Shown here: positions 34,098 to 42,490 of the stretch, in pieces | Position numbering within the stretch: position 1 is the first letter of the stretch | Layout of the letters: each line of letters begins with the position of its first letter | Assembly (NCBI GenBank): GCA_020344215.1 | Contig: CP070815.1 | Span: 62,001 to 126,000, forward strand | From: Gemmatimonadota bacterium | Lineage (GTDB): Bacteria > Gemmatimonadota > Gemmatimonadetes > Palauibacterales > KS3-K002 | Direction of reading: 5' to 3' | Length of the DNA stretch: 64,000 nt | Program-made: the position numbers and the translations under genes | The notes under the pieces: model-generated | Databases searched by the model: none | What the model was told of the DNA's origin: nothing | Seen by the model: only the letters and a program-made list of their open reading frames with translations

Positions 34098-35621
34098 TTA
34101 TTCGCGTCCCGTCACGTCGAGCGGGCGACCCACCGCCGCTTCGAGAGCGGTCAGTGACTGGTGGAAGCTGAACACCGCTTCGATCTGGTCGACCTCGGCC
34201 TGGGCGGTCAGGGTCTGCGAGTCGAGCAACTCGAGGAACGTGCCGGCGCCGAGCTGATAGCGCTCCTGGGCCAGGCGCATCTCCTCACGCGCCGTAGCCG
34301 TGTTCTCTTCCTGGAGCAGCACGGTCTGATAGGCCGTCTCCAGGTTGTGGACGGCCTCGGTAACGTCGGCCCGGATCTGCAGTTCGAGGCCCCGCACGAA
34401 GTAATCGAGGTCGTTGCGCCGGGCGACCGCCTGCTCGACCTGGACCTGGCGGTCGAAGCCCTGGAACAGCGGCAGCGAGAAGTAGGCGCTCAGCGATACC
34501 GGCGAGTTCTCGAAGTCGAACGGGAAGACGTCGTTCCGGGCTCTGACGCTGGTGTCAATGTCGATCGAGTCCTGCTCCGTGAACTCGTACTGCGTGCAGT
34601 CGCTGAACTCGGGCGGTATCGAGCCCGTGGCCCCTTCGTAGAGTTCGGCGAAAATGTTGCAGCCTTCGACCGCCGCCGCGGACTCCCAGCGCTCGCTCGC
34701 TATCCGCGATTCGATCGTGAAATCCGGGTTCGTCTCCTGGCGGGTGAAGCCGCTCCAGCTGGCGCGTAGCGAGAGGGTGGGGAAGTAGGAGGCCTTGGCC
34801 ACCTTCACGCTCGAGTTGGCGGCCTGCCGGTCGGCCCGGGCCGCTACGAGGCTCGGGTGAGCGGCCATCGCGTCGGCGATCCAGTCTTCGAGGTCCAGGC
34901 GGAGTGCGAAGATCTCGAACTCGCTTACCAGCTCGATTTGATCAGCCGGCATCTGGACACCCAGCGCCTGGATCAGTCGGAGCTTGGCGACCCGCGCCGA
35001 GTTCTGAGCCTGGACCAAGGCGACCTCGGCCTGACCGCGGGCCAGGTCCGCCTGCATCGTCTCCAGACGCGTCCCTGCTCCCACCTCCTCGCGCGCCTCC
35101 GCGAGCCTGAGGTGTTCCTCGGAGCGACGCAGCTCGCGCTCCGACTGCTCCGCCCGGGCCTCCAGTCTCAGGACCTCGATGTAGAAACTGGTGATTGAGT
35201 TGCGGAGCTGGAGATCGGCGTCGTCGATCCGCCGCTCCACCGCGTTTCGCTCTGCCCTCCGCTGGCCCGGCGCGAATAGGGTCTGGCCGTTCAGGAGGTA
35301 GGACAGACTGAACGAGTAGTTCGAGATCTTCACCGACGGCTGGGAGCTCGTGAAGCTGCCCAACCGTTCCTGACCGGCGTCCTGCCAGCCCACCCCGAAT
35401 GCCAGAGAGGCGTCCGGCAGGAACAGGTTGGCGTTGGCCGCCCGCACGTTCCACTGGGCGGGGGCCACATCGTTCATCGTCTGCTGGAACAGGGGGTTGT
35501 TTTGCCTGGCCAGCTCGATCGCCTCTTCGAGCGTGAGTCTCGCGACCTGCTGGGCGCTGAGGTTGGTGACGGCTACTAGCAGGCACGCTAGAAGCGCGCT
35601 CGGGACCGCTCTCCACTTCAT
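34098..35621 (-). CDS. TolC-like outer-membrane efflux protein
   Basis: This outer-membrane channel subunit has 507 residues. The start ATG at 35621 gives a proper signal peptide (MKWRAVPSALLACLLVAVTNLSAQ). The frame stays open upstream to 36599, but that part reads through the Yip1 gene in another frame and is not coding. Two OEP repeats are visible: LTLEEAIELARQNNPLFQQ begins the first, and each repeat ends in long Ala/Gln/Glu-rich helices (for example NLETAYQTVLLQEENTATAREEM). It leads the exporter operon (TolC, adaptor, ATPase, two permeases). Confidence 0.9.
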   Translation of the reverse strand: MKWRAVPSALLACLLVAVTNLSAQQVARLTLEEAIELARQNNPLFQQTMNDVAPAQWNVRAANANLFLPDASLAFGVGWQDAGQERLGSFTSSQPSVKISNYSFSLSYLLNGQTLFAPGQRRAERNAVERRIDDADLQLRNSITSFYIEVLRLEARAEQSERELRRSEEHLRLAEAREEVGAGTRLETMQADLARGQAEVALVQAQNSARVAKLRLIQALGVQMPADQIELVSEFEIFALRLDLEDWIADAMAAHPSLVAARADRQAANSSVKVAKASYFPTLSLRASWSGFTRQETNPDFTIESRIASERWESAAAVEGCNIFAELYEGATGSIPPEFSDCTQYEFTEQDSIDIDTSVRARNDVFPFDFENSPVSLSAYFSLPLFQGFDRQVQVEQAVARRNDLDYFVRGLELQIRADVTEAVHNLETAYQTVLLQEENTATAREEMRLAQERYQLGAGTFLELLDSQTLTAQAEVDQIEAVFSFHQSLTALEAAVGRPLDVTGRE

Positions 35622-36013
35622 GACCAACTCCAAGCTTGGGTTAGCTTCAGCTAGGGCTCTTCGAATACCGATAACAGCTTGCTGCAGTAGACCGATGCGG
35701 GCTGCACACCCGGCAACCGATTCTCGCCCCCACCACACCAGCCCGCTCGGGACGGGAACGGAGGACCCGGAGCTCGGCGCCGCCGGTGTGAGCATCGTTT
35801 GCCTATTCGTACGAGGCGGTTCAGTCAAGAGTTTCGCGGACCAGGCCCTGTCCGGCGGCCGTAAGACGCCCGTGCGACAGGGCTTCGGGGCCTCACCAGC
35901 GATAGGGGCCTGACGCTGGCGCGGAAACGGCTGCCGGACTCGGCACCCGGCAGCCGCCTCCACGCCGTCCGGCTTCCGGCCCGCTGAGGCCGGCGCCGAT
36001 CGCTTCTGCACGG
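35622..36013. other. Non-coding spacer with two perfect hairpins
   Basis: This 392-base gap between the Yip1 gene and the TolC gene (both minus strand) holds no credible gene. It contains a 10-base perfect stem (35928-35937 with 35947-35956, 9-base loop) close to the end of the Yip1 gene, with only three T after it on the minus strand. A second, 8-base stem (35845-35852 with 35876-35883) also lies here. It probably contains the Yip1 transcript end and the exporter promoter and leader. Confidence 0.5.
35800..35828 (-). promoter_or_regulatory. Weak candidate promoter for the exporter operon
   Basis: On the minus strand, TTGACT (35823-35828) is followed after 17 bases by TAGGCA (35800-35805). 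The -35 is near consensus and the -10 is poor. It lies about 180 bases before the TolC-like start codon. Confidence 0.3.
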
Positions 36014-36724
36014 TCAGATGCCGAAAAGGGTCGCCCGTGCCGCGCTGAACAGCACGAAGATGAAGTAAAGGACTAGGACCGTCGCGATCGCTTTGCCCGG
36101 CGGAATGCGCCCGCCTGACACCCCCGACTCCATCGCGCCCAACGCCGCCGCCGCCCACAGGCCGAATATCGTGATGCTGTTCAGGAAATGACCCACGAAT
36201 GTCTCGGGGGCGTCCTGGAGCAGGAGCCCGAACCCCAATTGCGTGGTCATGTCTCCGCGGGAGATCCAGATCGGCACCACGACCAGGAAACCGACGAGAT
36301 TGATCCAATACATATGGGCCGCGGCACTCAGGTGCTGCTTGTACGTCGTGTCCTGCCCAAACATGACGTTGAAGGCGAGGTAGAGGACACCAGCGATAAC
36401 GAAGGCCGCGACGAAGGTCCCCAGCAGCGCTCCGGCGGCGCCACCGATGCGCGCTATCCTGAGCGCCGCACCGGGATCCTGCACATCCTGGCCCCGGGCT
36501 CTGGCCTGTGCCTCGACCGCGGCCTGGAAGATGTCGGCCGGAATCAGTAAGAAGACGATCACCGAGACGATCGCCACGATGGCCAGCGTCCAAAACCACG
36601 GCGACGTCTGGCGCAGAGCCTCACCCAGCTTCCCCGGCGACGTGAATGCCATGATGACTCGCTGGACGAGATTGGGTCCTGCTCCCGGGCTCGCAGCCGG
36701 GGCAGATCCGACATCGCTGTTCAT
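36014..36724 (-). CDS. Yip1-family integral membrane protein
   Basis: This protein of about 236 residues has five hydrophobic segments: about 46-64 (WFWTLAIVAIVSVIVFLLIP), 98-125, 140-160, 180-197 and 213-230. The pattern LVQRVIMAFTSPGKLGEALRQTSPWFW at the N-terminus matches Yip1/YIF1-type domains found in bacteria, whose function is unclear. The start at 36724 has a strong ribosome-binding site (AAGGGGG). The frame is open to 36796, but that would overlap the previous gene. It follows the secreted-protein gene by 13 bases. Confidence 0.75.
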   Translation of the reverse strand: MNSDVGSAPAASPGAGPNLVQRVIMAFTSPGKLGEALRQTSPWFWTLAIVAIVSVIVFLLIPADIFQAAVEAQARARGQDVQDPGAALRIARIGGAAGALLGTFVAAFVIAGVLYLAFNVMFGQDTTYKQHLSAAAHMYWINLVGFLVVVPIWISRGDMTTQLGFGLLLQDAPETFVGHFLNSITIFGLWAAAALGAMESGVSGGRIPPGKAIATVLVLYFIFVLFSAARATLFGI

Positions 36725-36737
36725 GAAACCCCCTTGA

Positions 36738-37469
36738 TTAGTTTGGCGAGTCTCCGGTGTCGGAACGGACGGCGAAGAACCCATGCTCGGGGACATCGAC
36801 CTTAATCACCCTGTCGCCGTCCAACCACACGTGACGCGTTGGACCGGTTTGTGACACGATAGCGATATGACGTAGCTGCATTTCGGCGGAGCCAATGCTC
36901 ACTGGCTCTGTGCCTTCATCTACGACCTGGACGAGCTGCTGGTTTCGGTCGCGGGGCACGATGATTCTTGCCTCGGCAGAGTTCGCGCCTGCCAGCAGCT
37001 TGGTCACGAAGAAGTAGTGGTGCGCAACATGCGTGTCGAGCACCGCTACCCTCTCGTGACCGAGGAACTCCTTCATCTCGTCGCCGCGCGGCGATCGTAC
37101 GTCGAGTCGTATTCTATCGCGGGCGAAGGTGCCTACGATCGTCGTCGCGGCCGAGCCGTTGATCTCGGCCTCGTAACGCAGCGGGCGACAGCGCGAGCCT
37201 AACGCCTCCAAGGCCACGCTGATGCGCATTGTACTGCCGTCGAGTTTCAAGTTGAGCTCGGCGCCGGCGCGGAACACGGGTCCGGCGGAACCGGCACGCT
37301 CCCAGCGAATGACGAAACGCTCCTCCCCGATCCGCGTTCCGCTCAGATAGAGGGTGAACGTGCCGCTGTCGATCACGTCGGGCGGGTCTCCCGGCATGCG
37401 GCGCGCGCCGCCCAGGACGAGCGGCAGCGTGAGAGCGACGGCGCAGACGAGGCCGATGCGCTTAATCAT
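36738..37469 (-). CDS. Secreted beta-rich protein of unknown function (DUF3108/DUF6134-like)
   Basis: From ATG 37469 the 243-residue product starts with a signal peptide (MIKRIGLVCAVALTLPLVLGG). The rest is alternating beta strands, for example SGTFTLYLSGTRIGEERFVIRWE and LNLKLDGSTMRISVALEALG, ending with VWLDGDRVIKVDVPEHGFFAVRSD. This resembles periplasmic DUF3108/DUF6134-type proteins, but I cannot fix the family. The frame is open to 37604, but the upstream part overlaps the creatininase gene and hides the signal, so I reject it. It overlaps the creatininase end by a few bases, so the three genes form one operon. Confidence 0.6.
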   Translation of the reverse strand: MIKRIGLVCAVALTLPLVLGGARRMPGDPPDVIDSGTFTLYLSGTRIGEERFVIRWERAGSAGPVFRAGAELNLKLDGSTMRISVALEALGSRCRPLRYEAEINGSAATTIVGTFARDRIRLDVRSPRGDEMKEFLGHERVAVLDTHVAHHYFFVTKLLAGANSAEARIIVPRDRNQQLVQVVDEGTEPVSIGSAEMQLRHIAIVSQTGPTRHVWLDGDRVIKVDVPEHGFFAVRSDTGDSPN

Positions 37470-38199
37470 CCGGCTCCACAAAGATTCTGGTCCTGACCTT
37501 GTCGAGGACGTGCCTGTAAATCTTCTCACCTTTCTCGGCGCTGGCAGCGGACGGATGCCCGATCGCGCCTTCGCATCCCGGGGGCGGCTTCGGCATCCGG
37601 CCACGAAGGTAACGCCGCATTTGCTGCGGGTCGAGCGGGTAGTCGTGGATCTCGTCGTCGCACACCAGTTCGGGGAACAGGTACATCATCACCGACGTCT
37701 CCGCCTCGCCCGCGTGCTCAGGCCCTCGCTGTTTATCGAGGAATTCCCCGATCCGCACACTCTGCAGGTCGACGACCCGCGCTCGTGCGTGCTCCGTCAC
37801 CACCGTGGTCACAGCGTCCAGGTGGGGGTCGTGGAAGTGCGCCGTGATCAGAATGAACTCGTCAAAACCGTGCCCTTCCCAAGCGGCGAGCAGGTCGTTG
37901 AGAGCCCGGTGCAGGGTCTTGCGCCGTAAAGAAGCTGTGCCTGCATAGGCCTGCTCGGTGTCGACGTTGACCCCGTAGGCCACTGTAGGAGCGACGAGCA
38001 CCCCGAACTCAGCCGACAAGTCATGGGCGAGCCGTTCGGCCAGCAGCGAGTCGGTTCCGAGAGGGAGATGCCGCCCGTGTTGCTCACAGGTTCCGATCGG
38101 GATGATCAGCCGCCTGTCACGCTCCAGGTATTGCGCGACCTCCGGCCACGACATGTCCGCGAGCAATACGGGGTCACCAGCCTTCCGCGACTTGGCCAC
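37462..38199 (-). CDS. Creatininase-family amidohydrolase
   Basis: This 245-residue enzyme is of the creatininase/MftE superfamily (metal-dependent amidohydrolases). Metal-site motifs are visible: IPIGTCEQHGRHLPLGTDS (Glu, His, Asp) near 35-50, ITAHFHDPH near 120, and Glu in HAGEAETSVMMYL near 168. Known members hydrolyse creatinine or formamides or process peptide cofactors; no substrate can be assigned. The start is GTG at 38199 with GGAGG at good spacing. Its partners are a secreted unknown and a Yip1 protein, which does not point to creatinine use. Confidence 0.85.
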   Translation of the reverse strand: MAKSRKAGDPVLLADMSWPEVAQYLERDRRLIIPIGTCEQHGRHLPLGTDSLLAERLAHDLSAEFGVLVAPTVAYGVNVDTEQAYAGTASLRRKTLHRALNDLLAAWEGHGFDEFILITAHFHDPHLDAVTTVVTEHARARVVDLQSVRIGEFLDKQRGPEHAGEAETSVMMYLFPELVCDDEIHDYPLDPQQMRRYLRGRMPKPPPGCEGAIGHPSAASAEKGEKIYRHVLDKVRTRIFVEPDD

Positions 38200-38339
38200 G
38201 CGGCCTCCAGTATCAGACGACGAGGGATGGGGTAGGCGCCAGTCGCCACGTTGCGCCCGGCGCCTGGCGGCGTCAAGCCTGAGGCGCGCCAGCTTCCCGG
38301 CCCCGCCGTTGATCTTTCGTTGATCCGTTGTCCCGACAG

Positions 38340-38354
38340 TTGGTCCGGGACCAA
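38340..38354. promoter_or_regulatory. Perfect 15-base inverted repeat upstream of comM
   Basis: TTGGTCC-G-GGACCAA lies 17 bases before the comM start codon. With a one-base centre it cannot form a useful RNA hairpin, so it looks more like a site for a dimeric DNA-binding protein in the divergent creatininase/comM spacer. Confidence 0.35.
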
Positions 38355-38371
38355 GAGGGAAAGCTATCGAG

Positions 38372-39919
38372 ATGCTGGCGTGTGTACACAGCGCGGCGAT
38401 TCTGGGAGTCGACGCCTACGTCGTGGTCGTCGAGGTCGACGCCGCCGCCGGGCTGCCGGCGATTGCCACCGTGGGGCTCGCACAAAGCGCGGTCAAGGAG
38501 GGGAAAGAGCGTGTGCTCTCGGCACTGCAGAACTCGGGCTTCGAGATCCCACCCAGGAAGATCACCGTCAACCTGGCACCCGCCGACATCAAGAAAGAGG
38601 GAAGCCACTTCGACCTGCCCATCGCCTGCGGGCTGCTCGCGGCGACGGGCCAGCTCCCCACGGGTTCGCTGGAGCGGTACGCCCTCGCCGGCGAGCTCGG
38701 CCTCGACGGGGCCCTGCGACCCATCCGTGGCGCTCTCTCCATGGTCCAGGCGACGGCCAGGGCTGGGCACGCCGGCTTCGTCGTCCCGGTTGCCAACCTC
38801 TCCGAGGCATCAGTGATAGAGGGTCTCGACGTGCGAGGGGCGAGTTCGCTGGGCGAGTTAGTGGCGTTCTTGAAGGGGGGCGCGGCGCTGCCCTGCCTTA
38901 GCGTAGACGCGGCATCGTTGCTGCGCCAGCGGCCGAGATCGGCCCTCGACTTAGCCGACGTTCGCGGTCAAGACCACGCGAAGCGCGCCCTGGAGGTCGC
39001 TGCCGCCGGCGGCCACAACATCCTGCTCGTTGGACCTCCCGGCGGCGGCAAGACGATGCTGGCACGCAGGCTGCCTAGTATCCTTCCCGGCCTCACTCTT
39101 GCCGAGGCCATCGAGGTTACCCGGGTCCACTCGGTGGCCGGCCAACTGCCAGCGGACGGGGGGCTGATCGGGGAACGGCCTTTCCGCGCGCCGCATCATA
39201 CGATCAGCGATGCGGGGCTCGTCGGTGGCGGGGCCGTGCCGAGACCGGGCGAGGCTTCACTCGCCCACCACGGTGTCCTCTTCCTCGACGAGCTGACTGA
39301 GTTCCGCCGCAACGTCCTCGAGGTGCTGAGGCAACCGCTCGAGGACGGCAACGTGACGATCGGGCGGGCCGCACGATCCCTCACCTATCCCGCGCGCTTC
39401 GTCTTGGCGGCGGCGATGAACCCATGCCCTTGCGGGTTCCTCGGCGACACTCGGCGTCCCTGCCGGTGCACGCCGGCGCTGATTCGGCGCTACCGCGCCA
39501 GGGTCTCCGGCCCGTTGCTCGACCGCATCGACCTTCAGATCGAGGTGCCGCCGGTCTCCTGCCCCGAACTGCTCGGTCCCGGAAACGGACGGACCTCACA
39601 CGAGGTGGCGGCTCGTGTCGAGCGCACCCGGCGCCTGCAGGATGAGCGATTCCGGGGATGCCAGGGGCTGTTCGCGAACGGCCAGATGGGTGCCCGGGAA
39701 ATCCGGGCATTCTGTCGGGCGGACGACACGGCGATGTCACTTCTGCGAGCGGCGATGGGTCGCCTCAGTCTGTCAGCGCGCGCCTTCCACAGGGTGCTGA
39801 AGATCGCCCGAACGGTTGCCGATCTGGATGCCAGCGAGGTCATACGGACGGCGCACGTGGCTGAGGCGATCCAGTATCGTGGGCTCGATCGCGCGTTGCA
39901 GGCACAGCCACCGGCTTGA
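38372..39919 (+). CDS. comM: ComM/YifB family Mg-chelatase-like AAA ATPase
   Basis: ComM is a ring helicase that promotes branch migration during natural transformation; other members are of unknown role. The 515-residue chain has an N-terminal Lon-protease-like fold (about 1-180, with GLPAIATVGLAQSAVKEGKERV) and an AAA domain with Walker A GPPGGGKTMLARRLPSILPGL. Next come Walker B GVLFLDELTEF, a zinc-like MNPCPCGFLGD region with CxC motifs, and the DRIDLQIEVP arginine-sensor region. It is divergent from the creatininase gene. Confidence 0.94.
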   Translation: MLACVHSAAILGVDAYVVVVEVDAAAGLPAIATVGLAQSAVKEGKERVLSALQNSGFEIPPRKITVNLAPADIKKEGSHFDLPIACGLLAATGQLPTGSLERYALAGELGLDGALRPIRGALSMVQATARAGHAGFVVPVANLSEASVIEGLDVRGASSLGELVAFLKGGAALPCLSVDAASLLRQRPRSALDLADVRGQDHAKRALEVAAAGGHNILLVGPPGGGKTMLARRLPSILPGLTLAEAIEVTRVHSVAGQLPADGGLIGERPFRAPHHTISDAGLVGGGAVPRPGEASLAHHGVLFLDELTEFRRNVLEVLRQPLEDGNVTIGRAARSLTYPARFVLAAAMNPCPCGFLGDTRRPCRCTPALIRRYRARVSGPLLDRIDLQIEVPPVSCPELLGPGNGRTSHEVAARVERTRRLQDERFRGCQGLFANGQMGAREIRAFCRADDTAMSLLRAAMGRLSLSARAFHRVLKIARTVADLDASEVIRTAHVAEAIQYRGLDRALQAQPPA

Positions 39920-39977
39920 CAATTGGGAAGCGGCATCCTGAGTATTCGCCGACGAGTGGATCACCGACGGCGGTCAC

Positions 39978-41066
39978 ATGGATCTCGCGCTAGACGATCT
40001 GCTGAGGAAAGAGCGGGCCCTCCACGCCCTGCTGCGCCAGTACGGCTCGGTGCTCGTCGCTTATAGCGGCGGTGTCGATTCCGCCTATCTGGCGAAGGCC
40101 GCCCTGGACGTCCTGGGCCCGCAGTCTGTACTCGCAGTCACCGGTCGTTCGCCCAGCTACCCCGCGGAGCAGTACGAGATCGCCGTCGCCGTTGCCGACT
40201 CGATCGGCCTTCCGCGCCTCGAGATCGAAACAGATGAGCTTGACGATCCGAGCTACGCAGCCAACCCCGTCAACCGTTGCTACTACTGCAAGGTGGACCT
40301 CTACAGCCGGCTGGAGGCATTGGCGCGAGAGCGCGGCCTCGCGGCGATTGTCGACGGCTGCAACGCCGACGACCTCAGCGACCACCGGCCCGGCTTGAAA
40401 GCCGCCCGCGAGCTGGACGTCCGATCGCCGCTACAGGAAGTGGGCCTCACAAAGGCCGAGATCCGTGTGCTCTCCCGGCAAGCCGGTTTGCCGACTTGGA
40501 ACATGCCGGCTTCGCCCTGTCTGGCCAGCCGCATTAGCTACGGCACTCCTGTCACCATAGGTCGCCTGCGCCGGATCGAGGAGGCGGAATCGCGGCTGCG
40601 GGCGATTGGAGAGTGGCGGGAATTGCGCGTTCGGCAGCACGGCGAGTTGGCGCGTCTGGAGGTCGATGCCGCGGGCCTGGCCCGGCTCGTCGAGCCTGAG
40701 CTGCGGGCGCGAGCCGCTCGGGCGCTCAAGGATGCCGGCTACACTCGGGCGTGCCTCGACCTGCGGGGCTACCGACGCGGCGCGCTGAACGAGGCGCGGG
40801 GCCCGGGCACGAAAACCGACTCGCCCGGCGACGGGACTCCGGCGCTGGAGGCGGAGCGTCGCTTGTTGGAGATCGGGATCCGTGCACGTGTAACGGATGC
40901 CGGGCCGGACGGCGAGATAGCCGTGTTGCAGCCGGTCGGCGATTCGATCAGCGGGCTGCTCACCGTCCGGCGCGATGCAGCCCTCGAGCGGTGCGAGGCG
41001 GCCGGTTTCCGATACGTGGCCGTGGAGCTATCAGATGCGTGTTTTCGTCGCCCTGAACCTCTCTGA
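39978..41066 (+). CDS. larE: LarE-like sacrificial sulfur transferase (PP-loop) with C-terminal extension
   Basis: LarE donates sulfur from its own Cys to build the nickel-pincer cofactor of lactate racemase. Features are the PP-loop SGGVDS (30-35), RCYYCK (about 100), and the sulfur-donating Cys in PASPCLASRI (about 181). The first 270 residues match the usual LarE size. About 90 more residues follow after GALNEARG, including a Gly/Pro-rich linker and a small alpha/beta segment (LLEIGIRARVTDAGPDGEIAVL). LarB and LarC are not nearby, so the cofactor link is inferred. The end overlaps thpR by 32 bases. Confidence 0.85.
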   Translation: MDLALDDLLRKERALHALLRQYGSVLVAYSGGVDSAYLAKAALDVLGPQSVLAVTGRSPSYPAEQYEIAVAVADSIGLPRLEIETDELDDPSYAANPVNRCYYCKVDLYSRLEALARERGLAAIVDGCNADDLSDHRPGLKAARELDVRSPLQEVGLTKAEIRVLSRQAGLPTWNMPASPCLASRISYGTPVTIGRLRRIEEAESRLRAIGEWRELRVRQHGELARLEVDAAGLARLVEPELRARAARALKDAGYTRACLDLRGYRRGALNEARGPGTKTDSPGDGTPALEAERRLLEIGIRARVTDAGPDGEIAVLQPVGDSISGLLTVRRDAALERCEAAGFRYVAVELSDACFRRPEPL

Positions 41067-41595
41067 CGCGGAGCGGTCGCGACTCGCCGACGCGGCGGCC
41101 GGGCTGCGCGACGCTGGTTTCCCGGTCCGCTGGGTCGCACCCGAGAACGTTCACCTAACACTCAAGTTCCTGGGCGAGATTCCGGAGGCGCGTGTGCCTG
41201 ACGTGTGCTCCGCTGTGGGAGAAGCGGCTGCAGACCTGTCGTCGTTCGCAATGGCCGTGGGCGGGTTCGGCGCTTTCCCGTCGCTTCGCCGACCGCAGGT
41301 CGTCTGGGTTGGGGTGGAGCCGAACTCGACGCTCGCTTCCCTTCACGAGTCGTTGGAAGGGCAGCTGGCGTTGCTTGGCTTCCCACGCGAGGATCGGCCG
41401 TTCCGCCCGCATCTGACGTTGGGGAGAACCCGTAGGCGCGCGGCGCCGAGCGAGTTCAGGGGGCTGGATGAGCTGGTGAAGCAGACGGAGTACCGCGACA
41501 CCTTCCAGATCCGCTCGGTCGACGTCATGCAGAGCCGGCTCATGCCGCGAGGCCCCATTTACAGCGTCGTGCACAGCGCCGACCTGGAACCCTGA
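41035..41595 (+). CDS. thpR: RNA 2',3'-cyclic phosphodiesterase / 2'-5' RNA ligase ThpR
   Basis: This small 2H phosphoesterase of 186 residues opens 2',3'-cyclic phosphates on RNA. Both signature H-x-T/S-x motifs are visible: HLTL at residues 40-43 (NVHLTLKFLGE) and a second HLTL in FRPHLTLGRTRR near 128. The start ATG at 41035 gives the typical MRVFVALNLS N-terminus. The frame is open further upstream to 40975, but that part lies inside larE. It overlaps larE, so the two are probably co-translated. Confidence 0.93.
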   Translation: MRVFVALNLSDAERSRLADAAAGLRDAGFPVRWVAPENVHLTLKFLGEIPEARVPDVCSAVGEAAADLSSFAMAVGGFGAFPSLRRPQVVWVGVEPNSTLASLHESLEGQLALLGFPREDRPFRPHLTLGRTRRRAAPSEFRGLDELVKQTEYRDTFQIRSVDVMQSRLMPRGPIYSVVHSADLEP

Positions 41596-41620
41596 CTATC
41601 CCTTTTCGGGTAGTGATGAG

Positions 41621-42277
41621 ATGCGAAGCTGTGTGACACTGGTCGGATGTGGGACGCTGCTCGTCGCGGGACTCGCGGTTGGCTGGTTCGCCCGCGATGA
41701 GATAGCCGGGTACGTGTCGAAGATCGTCGATCGGGGTGATACCGCTGTGGAGGCGGCGGTTGCGCCGGGGCCGGCCGTGGCGCGGCGCGTCGAGGATAAG
41801 ATCGTGGCGCTGGGGCAAGGCGAGATCGACGAGGCCACGCTCGATGCCGAGGAGCTCAACGCCTGGATCGAGCACGGGCTCGAGGGTTACTTCCCATCGT
41901 ACATCTCCGACGTGGTGGCAGCAATCGAAGAGGAGCGTCTGGTGTTGGCAGGTCGTGTGGCGCTGAAGGAGGTGCCGGGGATTGAGGAGCTGGGGTCTTG
42001 GGTCGCCTTTCTCGGGGACACGGCCAGGGTCTCGATCCGCGGCCGGCTGGACGGGCTGTGGCCGGGCGCCGGTGTGTACTTCGTAGATGAAATGCAGGTT
42101 GGTGCACTAAGGCTGCCGGACGCCATGCGTGACCAGCTCCTGGCGCAGCTGAAGCGTGGCTCGACCGGGGATCTACCCACCAACGCGCTGGCCTTCGAGT
42201 TGCCGGCGTTCGTGACCGACGCCGGCGTGCGTGAGGACCACGTCTTCTTTAGGAGCTCTGTCGAGAGGGGTCGCTAG
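41621..42277 (+). CDS. Membrane-anchored protein of unknown function
   Basis: This 218-residue protein is not recognised. One N-terminal hydrophobic helix (about 8-25, VGCGTLLVAGLAVGWFA) could be an anchor or a signal. The rest is soluble, with an acidic helix region (ALGQGEIDEATLDAEELNAWIEHGLEGYFP) followed by beta strands (ERLVLAGRVALKEVPG, TARVSIRGRLDGLWPG). The ending is LAFELPAFVTDAGVREDHVFF. This layout resembles periplasmic lipid- or polymer-handling domains, but that is a weak impression. It lies 25 bases after thpR. Confidence 0.55.
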   Translation: MRSCVTLVGCGTLLVAGLAVGWFARDEIAGYVSKIVDRGDTAVEAAVAPGPAVARRVEDKIVALGQGEIDEATLDAEELNAWIEHGLEGYFPSYISDVVAAIEEERLVLAGRVALKEVPGIEELGSWVAFLGDTARVSIRGRLDGLWPGAGVYFVDEMQVGALRLPDAMRDQLLAQLKRGSTGDLPTNALAFELPAFVTDAGVREDHVFFRSSVERGR

Positions 42278-42490
42278 GCGACTTGGTGTTGAGCCGCCGG
42301 CTGTGCTAAGTTGAACCGATAGGGCAATGTCGCACACAGGTAGCGAAGAGGTAGGGTGTCAAGATAGTTTCCAAGCACGCCGCGCATCACGACTACGTGT
42401 AGCGCGGCGGATCTTGAGGCGCCTTGGGAGGTACGACTAGTAGACGCCCGCGGCCCACGGGCCGGGGCGGTTCACAGGGGATCTGGGACT

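Noticed and set aside
35622..36599. N-terminal extension of the TolC frame
   Set aside because: It runs through the spacer and the Yip1 gene in another frame, and the signal peptide starts only at 35621.
42283..42312. Possible promoter TTGGTG, 18 bases, TAAGTT before lepB
   Set aside because: Both boxes match poorly and the spacer is 18; kept out of the feature list.
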